Assembly: GCF_011174775.1 (NCBI RefSeq)
Contig: NZ_JAANHS010000004.1
Location: 1 to 64,000, forward strand
From: Rhodobacter calidifons
Lineage (GTDB): Bacteria; Pseudomonadota; Alphaproteobacteria; Rhodobacterales; Rhodobacteraceae
DNA: 64,000 nt
Reading direction: 5' to 3'
Shown: in pieces, positions 56,826 to 64,000 of the stretch
Numbering within the stretch: position 1 is the first letter of the stretch
Layout: the number at the start of each line of letters is the position of its first letter
Notes under the pieces: model-generated
What the model was told of the DNA's origin: nothing
Database searches by the model: none
The model's input: only the letters and a program-made list of their open reading frames with translations
Program-made: the position numbers and the translations under genes

Positions 56826-59792
56826 ATGGCTTCGTATCAGGCACGGCAGCGCGATCCGCTTCTGGACCAGGGCACGCAGGCAATGCTGGAACGCCGGGGG
56901 CGCGAGCTTCTGGGGCTGGTCCTCCTCGTGGTGGGCCTGGGGTTCACGCTGATGCTGTGGAGCTATTCGCCCGAGGATCCGGGCTGGATGGTGGCCACCG
57001 ACGAACCGGCGCAGAACCTGCTGGGCCGGTTCGGGGCGGCGATGGCCTCGACCCTGATCATCCTGATCGGCAAGGGGGCCTGGACGATCCCGCTGACCTT
57101 CGCGGCCTGGGGCGTGCGCTTCATGATCCATCGCGGCGGCGAGCGGGCGATCGGCAGGGTGGTGTTCGCGGTGATCGCGGTAGCCTTCGCGGCGGTGCAT
57201 TGCGCGACGCTGGTGCCGGGGCATGACTGGACGCATACCTTCGGCCTGGGCGGGCTGTTCGGCGATACGGTGACGGGCTCGCTCCTGGGCGTGATCCCGG
57301 GGTCGGCCGGGTTCGGCCTGAAGTTCCTGTCGCTGTTCACCTTTGCCGGCCTGATCGGGATGCTGCTGTTCGTGACCGGCTTCGACATGGAGGAGCTGCG
57401 GACGATCCAGCGCTTCCTTCTTCTGGGGGCGATCCTGGGCTATTCGGCGCTGCGTCAGGCCCTTGGCCAGGGCGCGCGCGGGGCGTTGAGCGGGGCGGTG
57501 GCCTTGCAGGAGCGCGCGCGGGCGCGGTCGGCTGCCACGGCGCCCCATGCGGTGCGCTATGAGCCGCCGGTGGCGATGGGGCGGGAGGTTCCGGTCTCGC
57601 GCCGGGTCGTGCCGCCGGTGACCGGAGCCATGGCGCCCGAGCCCCTGCGGGCCGGTCAGGGGCGGGGGATGACGGCATCGCCGCGGGGCGAGCCGCGTCC
57701 GGCGCCAGAGCCGGAACCCGCGCCGGCGAAGGAGAAGCCGGGTCTGCTGGAGCGTCTGCGCCGCAAGCACCAGCCGGACCCGGAGCCGGAACTGGTGGAG
57801 CAGGAGCCGAGCTGGGATCCTTCGATGCCCAGCGAGGAGCGGATCAGGGCGCGGATCTCGGACGTGATCCGCAGCCGCGTGCTGCGGTCGCCCGACTTTC
57901 CGGTGGCCCCGCCGCCGCTGCCGCCCGCGGCCCGGGTCGAACCGCCAGTGATGCGGCCCCGGGGGCCGGCGCCGCTGATGGCCGACAGCCGGACCTCGCC
58001 CCGGACGGTCCCGCCGGTCGCGGCCCCAGCGCCGGCCCCAGCGCCGGAGGTCGAAGAGGACGAGCCGACGGCCTTCGGCGAGGCGGCGGCCTGGGAGGAT
58101 CGCGACGATCTTGCGGCCGATCCGCTGGACGATCTGGAGGACGAACTGCCGGCCGCCCGTCCGATGACGCCCTACGCGCCCGACCGCCGGGCCGTGGTGC
58201 AGCATGCGGTGAAGAAGCCTGCCCCGTCCCGCCAGGCGCTGGCCGAAAGCCAGCCGGCGCTGCGCTTCGAGGAGCAGGCGCAGGTCTATGAACTGCCGCC
58301 GCTGTCGCTGCTAACGCCGCCGGTGGCGAGCCAGCGCAGCCATCTGTCCGACGAGGCGCTGGAAGAGAACGCACGGATGCTGGAATCGGTGCTGGACGAC
58401 TATGGCGTGAAGGGCGAGATCGTGGCCGTCCGCCCCGGCCCGGTCGTGACGATGTACGAGTTGGAGCCCGCGCCGGGGCTGAAGGCCTCGCGCGTGATCG
58501 GGCTGGCCGATGACATCGCGCGGTCGATGTCGGCGCTGTCGGCGCGTGTCTCGACCGTGCCGGGGCGCAGCGTGATCGGGATCGAACTGCCCAATGCCCA
58601 CCGCGAGAAGGTGGTGTTGCGGGAAATCCTCTCGGCGCGCGATTTCGGCGACAGCCAGATGCGGCTGCCGCTGGCCTTGGGCAAGGACATCGGCGGCGAG
58701 CCGGTGGTGGCGAACCTGGCCAAGATGCCTCACCTTCTGATCGCGGGGACCACGGGGTCGGGGAAATCGGTGGCGATCAACACGATGATCCTGAGCCTGC
58801 TCTACAAGCTGACGCCCGAGGAATGCCGGCTGATCATGATCGACCCGAAGATGCTGGAACTGTCGGTCTACGACGGCATCCCGCATCTTCTGTCGCCCGT
58901 CGTCACCGACCCGAAGAAGGCCGTCGTCGCCCTGAAATGGGTCGTGGGCGAGATGGAGGAACGCTATCGCAAGATGTCCAAGATGGGCGTGCGCAACATC
59001 GAGGGCTACAATGGCCGCGTGCGCGAGGCTCTGGCCAAGGGCGAGATGTTCAAGCGTACGATCCAGACCGGCTTCGACGAGGAAACCGGCGATCCCGTGT
59101 TCGAGACCGAGGAATTCGCGCCGCAGCCCTTCCCCTATATCGTCGTCATCGTGGACGAGATGGCCGACCTGATGATGGTGGCGGGGAAGGAGATCGAAGC
59201 CTGCATCCAGCGCCTGGCGCAGATGGCGCGGGCGAGCGGCATCCACCTGATCATGGCGACGCAGCGGCCTTCGGTGGACGTGATCACCGGCACGATCAAG
59301 GCGAACTTCCCGACGCGGATTTCCTTCCAGGTGACGTCGAAGATCGACAGCCGCACCATCCTGGGCGAACAGGGGGCGGAGCAGCTGCTGGGCGCGGGCG
59401 ACATGCTTTACATGGGCAACGGCGCGAAGATCACCCGGATCCACGGGCCCTTCGTCAGCGACGAGGAAGTGGAAGAGATCGTCAACCACCTGAAAAGCTT
59501 CGGTCCGCCGGCCTACATGTCGGGCGTCGTCGAGGGGCCGGAGGACGAGGTGGCGAGCGATATCGACATGGTGCTGGGGCTGGGCTCGGGCGAGGCCTCG
59601 GACGATGCGCTGTACGACCAGGCCGTGGCGATCGTGGCGCGGGACCGGAAGTGTTCGACCAGTTACATCCAGCGCAAGCTGGGCATCGGCTACAACAAGG
59701 CCGCCCGGCTGGTGGAGCAGATGGAGGATCAGGGCGTGGTCACCCGCGCCAACCACGTCGGCAAGCGCGAGATCCTGGTCGAGGAACGCTAG
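56826..59792 (+). CDS. ftsK: DNA translocase FtsK
   Basis: FtsK anchors at the division septum and pumps chromosome ends apart, activating XerCD at dif. The 988-residue protein has four N-terminal membrane helices (about 30-50, 75-95, 110-130, 155-175) and a Pro/Arg/Glu-rich linker (about 215-480). The RecA-like motor has Walker [13 protein letters not shown] near 640 and Walker [14 protein letters not shown] near 775. A C-terminal winged-helix gamma domain ([20 protein letters not shown]) reads KOPS sites. The linker is shorter than in E. coli, as is usual in alphaproteobacteria. Confidence 0.97.
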   Translation: MASYQARQRDPLLDQGTQAMLERRGRELLGLVLLVVGLGFTLMLWSYSPEDPGWMVATDEPAQNLLGRFGAAMASTLIILIGKGAWTIPLTFAAWGVRFMIHRGGERAIGRVVFAVIAVAFAAVHCATLVPGHDWTHTFGLGGLFGDTVTGSLLGVIPGSAGFGLKFLSLFTFAGLIGMLLFVTGFDMEELRTIQRFLLLGAILGYSALRQALGQGARGALSGAVALQERARARSAATAPHAVRYEPPVAMGREVPVSRRVVPPVTGAMAPEPLRAGQGRGMTASPRGEPRPAPEPEPAPAKEKPGLLERLRRKHQPDPEPELVEQEPSWDPSMPSEERIRARISDVIRSRVLRSPDFPVAPPPLPPAARVEPPVMRPRGPAPLMADSRTSPRTVPPVAAPAPAPAPEVEEDEPTAFGEAAAWEDRDDLAADPLDDLEDELPAARPMTPYAPDRRAVVQHAVKKPAPSRQALAESQPALRFEEQAQVYELPPLSLLTPPVASQRSHLSDEALEENARMLESVLDDYGVKGEIVAVRPGPVVTMYELEPAPGLKASRVIGLADDIARSMSALSARVSTVPGRSVIGIELPNAHREKVVLREILSARDFGDSQMRLPLALGKDIGGEPVVANLAKMPHLLIAGTTGSGKSVAINTMILSLLYKLTPEECRLIMIDPKMLELSVYDGIPHLLSPVVTDPKKAVVALKWVVGEMEERYRKMSKMGVRNIEGYNGRVREALAKGEMFKRTIQTGFDEETGDPVFETEEFAPQPFPYIVVIVDEMADLMMVAGKEIEACIQRLAQMARASGIHLIMATQRPSVDVITGTIKANFPTRISFQVTSKIDSRTILGEQGAEQLLGAGDMLYMGNGAKITRIHGPFVSDEEVEEIVNHLKSFGPPAYMSGVVEGPEDEVASDIDMVLGLGSGEASDDALYDQAVAIVARDRKCSTSYIQRKLGIGYNKAARLVEQMEDQGVVTRANHVGKREILVEER

Positions 59793-59820
59793 ACGCTTGC
59801 GGCGCCGACCCCGGGCACCC

Positions 59821-59843
59821 CCCCCGGCCAGCCCGGCCGGGGG
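59821..59843 (+). terminator. GC hairpin after ftsK
   Basis: CCCCCGGCC pairs with GGCCGGGGG across AGCCC, 28 bases after the ftsK stop codon. Only a weak T-run (TTAAGGATTTT) follows, so this is a moderate terminator candidate. Confidence 0.6.
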
Positions 59844-60003
59844 CTTAAGGATTTTGGCATTTCCGACACAAATCAGCCTCAATCCCGCCCGAATCGGAAC
59901 ACAACCTCGGGTTGTAAATGTGGCGTGCATGTCGCCAGAGAATCGCTGAACTGGCCGGGCATCGCCTTTAGCGTAACGCGGGGAAGGGGCTTGGGTTCCC
60001 ATC

Positions 60004-61425
60004 ATGGCACTGGACACATCCGACCTTCTGGCAAGATCCGATATCGGCGACGAGCTTTTGCCCGGCACGACGCTGTTCCATGGCAGCTACCGGATCACCC
60101 GCTTCATCAATTCCGGCGGCTTCGGCATCACCTATCTGGCGCAGGACAGTCTGGGCCGCGAGGTGGTGATCAAGGAGTGTTTCTCGTCCAACTTCTGCCG
60201 CCGGTCGCAAAGCCGCGTGCGGGCGCGGTCGGCGGGCACGCGCGAGCATCTGTCGAAACTGGTGCGCGCCTTCCTGCGCGAGGCGCAGAGCCTGGCCCTG
60301 CTGCGGCACCCGAACATCGTCGGCGTGCATCAGGTGTTCGAGGAGAACGATACCGCCTACATGGTGCTGGACTATATCCGGGGCCATGACCTGCTGGAGA
60401 TCATCGACGAAAAGCCGGCCGACCTGACGCCGGCGATGATCGTGCGGATGACCGGCAAGCTGGTCGCGGCGTTGGCCTATATCCACGACAACCAGCTTCT
60501 GCATTGCGACATCGCGCCCGACAACATCTTCGTGACGCCCGCCGGCGAGCCGGTGCTGATCGACTTCGGCGCCTCGCGTCGCACGGCGGCGGGGGCGGCG
60601 CAGAAATATTCCGGCCTGAGCGTTGTGAAGGACGGCTATTCGCCGCATGAGCTTTACACCGTCGGCGGCAACAGCGGACCGTGGAGCGACATCTACGCGC
60701 TGGCGGCCTCGCTGTATCACGCGATCTCGGGGCAGGCGCCGGAGAACTGCCAGACCCGGCTGTCGGCGCTGGCGGAAAAGCGGGCAGACCCGTGCAAGCC
60801 CCTGGCGGGCCATGTCGCGGGCTATCCGCCGGGCTTTCTGGAGACGATCGACCGGGCGATGGCCGTGATGCCGACGGCGCGGTTCCAGTCGGCGGCCGAC
60901 TGGCTGAAGGCCCTGCCCCAGCCCGAACCCAAAGCCGAGCGCAAGGTGGTGCTGGTGCGCCGGGTGGTGCCCGCACCTGCCGCGGCCACGGAGCCGGCGC
61001 GCGAGACGCCGCGCGCGGCTGCGGTTCCGGTGGCGCCGGTGGTGCCGATGCCCGCGCGCCCGCGGCGACCGGCGACACGGGTTGCCGAGGTCGATCTGTC
61101 GGGCCTGCGGCGGATCAGCGGCTTTCGCGGCGGCTGGCTGATCGACGCGCTGACCGGCTCGGTCATGGCAAGCGAGGCGGGAGGCGCAGAGCCTGAGGTC
61201 GCAGACCGGGCGCTGGCGGCGGTCGCGCAGGCCAATCTTCAGGCCTTCGCCCCCGGCGATGCGGTCGAGGACATCCAGATCGCCCGCACGGACCGGCTGC
61301 ATCTGATCCGTCCGCTGGACCGGACGCCGCATGTCTTCATCTGCGTGACGCTGGACCGCGAGACGGCGAACCCGGCCCTCGCCCGGATGCAGCTGCGCCG
61401 CGTCGCCCAGGCCGTTCGGCTTTAG
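60004..61425 (+). CDS. Ser/Thr protein kinase with altered catalytic loop and C-terminal roadblock-like region
   Basis: The 473-residue protein has a Hanks-type kinase domain (about 25-300): Gly-rich loop INSGGFGITYLAQD, the ATP-binding Lys in VVIKECF, the catalytic loop LHCDIAPDNIFV in place of HRDxKPxN, and metal-binding VLIDFGASR. The catalytic Asp and Asn remain, but HRD Arg is Cys and the loop Lys is Ala. A Pro/Arg linker follows (305-360). The C-terminal ~110 residues (GGWLIDALTGSVMAS, FICVTLDRETANPALARMQL) resemble a roadblock/LC7 fold by pattern only. There are no transmembrane helices. It is not in an operon with ftsK. Confidence 0.85.
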   Translation: MALDTSDLLARSDIGDELLPGTTLFHGSYRITRFINSGGFGITYLAQDSLGREVVIKECFSSNFCRRSQSRVRARSAGTREHLSKLVRAFLREAQSLALLRHPNIVGVHQVFEENDTAYMVLDYIRGHDLLEIIDEKPADLTPAMIVRMTGKLVAALAYIHDNQLLHCDIAPDNIFVTPAGEPVLIDFGASRRTAAGAAQKYSGLSVVKDGYSPHELYTVGGNSGPWSDIYALAASLYHAISGQAPENCQTRLSALAEKRADPCKPLAGHVAGYPPGFLETIDRAMAVMPTARFQSAADWLKALPQPEPKAERKVVLVRRVVPAPAAATEPARETPRAAAVPVAPVVPMPARPRRPATRVAEVDLSGLRRISGFRGGWLIDALTGSVMASEAGGAEPEVADRALAAVAQANLQAFAPGDAVEDIQIARTDRLHLIRPLDRTPHVFICVTLDRETANPALARMQLRRVAQAVRL

Positions 61426-61450
61426 TCGTCTCCCCTCTTCCCATCTTCCC

Positions 61451-61478
61451 GGCGTCGCCTTTCGCGGCGCCGAATTTT
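61451..61478 (+). terminator. Terminator after the kinase gene
   Basis: GGCGTCGC pairs with GCGGCGCC (one G-T wobble) across CTTTC and is followed by GAATTTT. It lies 25 bases after the kinase stop codon. Confidence 0.65.
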
Positions 61479-61585
61479 CCCGTGCTGCCGCGAAAGTCGC
61501 GGGCGGCAACACTGCGACCCTGCGATCTGCGCCTTGACTTCTGATATATACCCGCAACGCTGATGCAAAAGGCAGGGAGGGCCGC

Positions 61586-62674
61586 ATGGCTGGAATCGTC
61601 CTCGATCGGGTATCCAAGCGTTTCGGATCCGTCGATGTCATCCGGGATCTGAGCCTGGAGATCGGCGCGGGGGAGTTCGTGGTGTTCCTGGGGCCTTCGG
61701 TGTCTGGCAAGACCACGCTTCTGCGGATGATCGCCGGGCTGGAAAGCATCGGGTCCGGCACATTGACCATCGACGGGGTGCGGTCCGAGGGGCTAGCGCC
61801 CGGGCAGCGCAATCTGGCGATGGTGTTCCAGAACTACGCGCTTTATCCGCACATGACGGTGGCCGAGAACATGGCCTTCGGCTTGCGCAACATCGGCCTG
61901 CCCGCGGCCACGATCAAGGCCCGCGTCGCCGAAGCCGCGCGGATGCTGGCGATGGAGAAGCTTCTGGCGCGGCGGCCGGCGGAACTGTCGGGCGGGCAGC
62001 GGCAGCGGGTCGCCATCGGGCGGGCCATCGTGAAGGAGCCGAAGGCGTTTCTCTTCGACGAGCCGCTGTCGAACCTTGACGCCGGGTTGCGGGTCAGGAC
62101 GCGGGTGGAACTGGCGGAACTGCATCAGCGGCTGGGATCGACGATGATCTATGTCACGCATGACCAGACCGAGGCGATGACGCTGGCCGACCGGATCGTG
62201 ATCCTGAACAACTGCCGGATCGAGCAGGTCGGCACGCCGATGGAGGTCTATTCCGACCCGGCCTCGCGCTTTGTGGCCAGCTTCATCGGCTCGCCCGCGA
62301 TGAACTTCCTGCCGGTGACGCTGGACGCCGGGGACGGCAGGCCCGTCGCGCGGCTGGGCGACGGGTCGACGGTGCCGCTGCCCGCCCTGCCCCCGGCTGC
62401 GGGGCCATGGGAACTGGGCATCCGTCCCGAGGCGCTGACCGTGGCCGAGAACGGACCGCTGCGGGGGACGGCGACGGTGGTGGAACGGCTGGGCGACCGG
62501 ACGCTGGTCTATGCGCGGCTGGGCGACGGCAGCCAGGTCATCGCGCAGGACCGGGGCAAGTCGGCGGTCCGGGCGGGCGACGCGATCGGTCTGGCTGTCG
62601 ATCCGGCGGCGCTGCACCTGTTCGATGCCGAGGGTCGCGCCGCGCCGCTGCTGCCCGGCGCCCGCGCCGCGTGA
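61586..62674 (+). CDS. UgpC/MalK-type sugar ABC transporter ATP-binding protein
   Basis: The 362-residue protein is the ATPase of a carbohydrate ABC importer. Walker A is GPSVSGKTTLL near 37, the Q loop MVFQNYALYPHMTV near 80, the signature LSGGQRQRVAIGRA near 135, Walker B AFLFDEPLSNLDA near 155 and the H loop VTHDQTEAM near 190. A C-terminal TOBE domain (about 240-362) has LGIRPEAL. Walker A carries Val where this family usually has Gly (GPSGxGK); the GxxxxGKT frame is intact. GGGAGG precedes the ATG. The arabinofuranosidase nearby hints at arabinose-containing substrates. Confidence 0.9.
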   Translation: MAGIVLDRVSKRFGSVDVIRDLSLEIGAGEFVVFLGPSVSGKTTLLRMIAGLESIGSGTLTIDGVRSEGLAPGQRNLAMVFQNYALYPHMTVAENMAFGLRNIGLPAATIKARVAEAARMLAMEKLLARRPAELSGGQRQRVAIGRAIVKEPKAFLFDEPLSNLDAGLRVRTRVELAELHQRLGSTMIYVTHDQTEAMTLADRIVILNNCRIEQVGTPMEVYSDPASRFVASFIGSPAMNFLPVTLDAGDGRPVARLGDGSTVPLPALPPAAGPWELGIRPEALTVAENGPLRGTATVVERLGDRTLVYARLGDGSQVIAQDRGKSAVRAGDAIGLAVDPAALHLFDAEGRAAPLLPGARAA

Positions 62675-62770
62675 CCGGCCCCGGCGCAGGCCGGCGGAGG
62701 GGCGCAGGTTCGGGTTTGTCTGGATCAGAGTTCCTGATACAGATCACGGGACAGTGACAAGCGTGCGATC

Positions 62771-63697
62771 ATGACCAACCAGATCATCGTCGTTGACCCT
62801 CTGGAGCGACAGGACATCCTGCGGGCGCTGGCCAGCGAGGTGCGGGTGCGCATCCTGGAACATCTGACCCGGCAGGGTCCGCGCAACGTCAACCAGGTCT
62901 CCGAGGAGCTGGACCTGCCGCAATCCACCGTCTCGTCCAACATCCAGATCCTGATCGACGCGGGCCTGGTGCAGACCCGGTCGGAAAAGGGCCGCAAGGG
63001 CAGCCAGAAGATCTGCCATTCCACCTTCACCGAGCTGCTGATCGCCTTCAAGGACCCGACGCCGGCGCAGAATGCCAATGTCATCGAAGTGGCGATGCCG
63101 ATCGGGCTTTACACCCGCTGCGAGGTCAGCGCGCCCTGCGGGTTGTGCTCTCCCGATGGGGTGATCGGCCTGCTGGACGTGCCGGACACCTTCCTGGACC
63201 CCGACCGGATGCGCGCGGGATTGTTGTGGTTCACCAGGGGCTTCGTCGAATACCAGTTCCCGAACAACGCAAAGCTGGCCGGAACGCCGGTGCAGGCGCT
63301 GGAACTGGTGCTGGAACTGTCCTCGGAAGTGCCGGGGACCTCGAAGGACTGGCCTTCGGACATCACCGTGGCGATCAACGGGCACGAGATCGGGACCTGG
63401 ACCTCGCCCGGCGACTATGGCGACAAGCGCGGGAAATACACGCCCGACTGGTGGAAGCTGGCGGGGTCGCAATACGGCGACCTGAAGCGCTGGGAAGTGA
63501 CGGCAGAGGGCACCTTCCTGGACGGGACGCGGATCTCGGACTGCCGCCTGGACGATCTGGGGCTGAACGACCACCGCTCGATCCGGGTGCGGATCGGGGT
63601 GAAGGAGGATGCGCGCCACCCCGGGGGGCTGAACATCTTCGGCCGCGGCTTCGGCAACCACGATCAGGACATCCGCCTGCGGTTGCTGCGCGACTGA
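62771..63697 (+). CDS. ArsR-type winged-helix regulator with large C-terminal domain
   Basis: The 308-residue protein starts with a winged helix (about 10-85): ILRALASEVRVRILEHL, VNQVSEELDLPQSTVSSNIQ and GLVQTRSEKGRKG. The C-terminal ~210 residues are rich in Trp, Gly and Asp (DITVAINGHEIGTWTSPGDY, DWWKLAGSQYGDLKRW), suggesting a beta-sandwich ligand-binding domain. A cysteine group (TRCEVSAPCGLCSPDG) is near 120. It lies between a sugar ABC ATPase and a GH51 gene and probably controls them in response to a sugar, which is inference from context. Confidence 0.82.
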   Translation: MTNQIIVVDPLERQDILRALASEVRVRILEHLTRQGPRNVNQVSEELDLPQSTVSSNIQILIDAGLVQTRSEKGRKGSQKICHSTFTELLIAFKDPTPAQNANVIEVAMPIGLYTRCEVSAPCGLCSPDGVIGLLDVPDTFLDPDRMRAGLLWFTRGFVEYQFPNNAKLAGTPVQALELVLELSSEVPGTSKDWPSDITVAINGHEIGTWTSPGDYGDKRGKYTPDWWKLAGSQYGDLKRWEVTAEGTFLDGTRISDCRLDDLGLNDHRSIRVRIGVKEDARHPGGLNIFGRGFGNHDQDIRLRLLRD

Positions 63698-63768
63698 CGG
63701 CGCGGCCCGCACCTTTTCGCTTGACCGACTCTGCCATCCCGGCGAAATCTACCGAAAACCTGGTATGA

Positions 63769-64000
<232 letters not shown>

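Noticed and set aside
61534-61562. TTGACT with TATATA upstream of the ABC ATPase as a promoter
   Set aside because: The TATATA is only a few bases from the TTGACT, and at a 17-base spacing there is no -10-like hexamer.

Overview
The window is chromosomal DNA of a high-GC alphaproteobacterium, most likely a member of the Rhodobacteraceae/Paracoccaceae. The support is a CcrM-type GANTC methyltransferase, DUF1244 and DUF1674 proteins, the imelysin/di-haem oxidoreductase/DUF1513 set, a DciA-DsbA pair beside mutY, and the family of short palindromic intergenic repeats common in this group. Almost all of it is dense, vertically inherited housekeeping DNA. I see no prophage, transposase, integrase, CRISPR array, rRNA operon or plasmid function. 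One tRNA is present, tRNA-Lys(UUU).

Layout. 0.4-3.3 kb: periplasmic methionine-sulfoxide repair (msrPQ) divergent from two tandem secreted fasciclin proteins with a possible RpoE-type promoter. 3.4-10.8 kb: clpB, a TolB-like protein, cutC, a ROK sugar kinase and pyrF. 11.0-16.8 kb: an iron locus of imelysin, bfd, bacterioferritin, di-haem oxidoreductase, a second imelysin and DUF1513. 17-22.3 kb: mtaB-dapF, tRNA-Lys, small envelope proteins, a membrane-anchored winged-helix protein and rnhB. 22.4-31.7 kb: ccrM behind four clustered GANTC sites, DUF2062 plus a TPP enzyme, an AlkB-type hydroxylase, mutY, a DciA-like protein, a DsbA-like protein, a CoA-transferase, rsfS and rlmH. 31.8-38.4 kb: amidase, UbiH-type monooxygenase, CPA2 antiporter, YcaQ-like protein and a LOG-family protein. 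38.4-46.5 kb: dapD, a small protein, dapE, a GNAT protein, rnr, a lytic transglycosylase, an RsmB-type methylase and a DUF1674 protein. 46.9-53.5 kb: a cupin, dapB, rbfA, a DUF2233 protein, truB, rplT, rpmI and pyk. 53.7-59.8 kb: N-formylglutamate amidohydrolase, DUF1244, HlyIII, a DapC-like aminotransferase and ftsK. 60-64 kb: an unusual Ser/Thr kinase, then a sugar-use region with a UgpC/MalK-type ATPase, an ArsR-type regulator and the start of a GH51 arabinofuranosidase. That last reading frame breaks abruptly into an ABC-permease-like frame.

How the genes work together. Five enzymes of the succinylase route to meso-diaminopimelate and lysine (DapB, DapD, DapC-like, DapE, DapF) lie in four separate places. 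Peptidoglycan turnover (lytic transglycosylase) and division (FtsK) are also here. Translation and ribosome functions are prominent: RsfS, RlmH, RbfA, TruB, L20, L35, MtaB, an RsmB-type methylase, RNase R and tRNA-Lys. The iron locus joins periplasmic imelysins to cytoplasmic iron storage and release.

The most interesting non-genic signals are four repeat families: two abutting 22-bp palindromes inside the 5' end of the transglycosylase gene, a dispersed element ending in AGTATTTG, large hairpins beside gene 3' ends, and a 68-bp double palindrome present twice beside rplT. The most interesting proteins are the membrane winged-helix protein with reversed ToxR-like order and the kinase with an altered catalytic loop and a possible roadblock-like tail. 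I did not find a clearly new multi-gene system.
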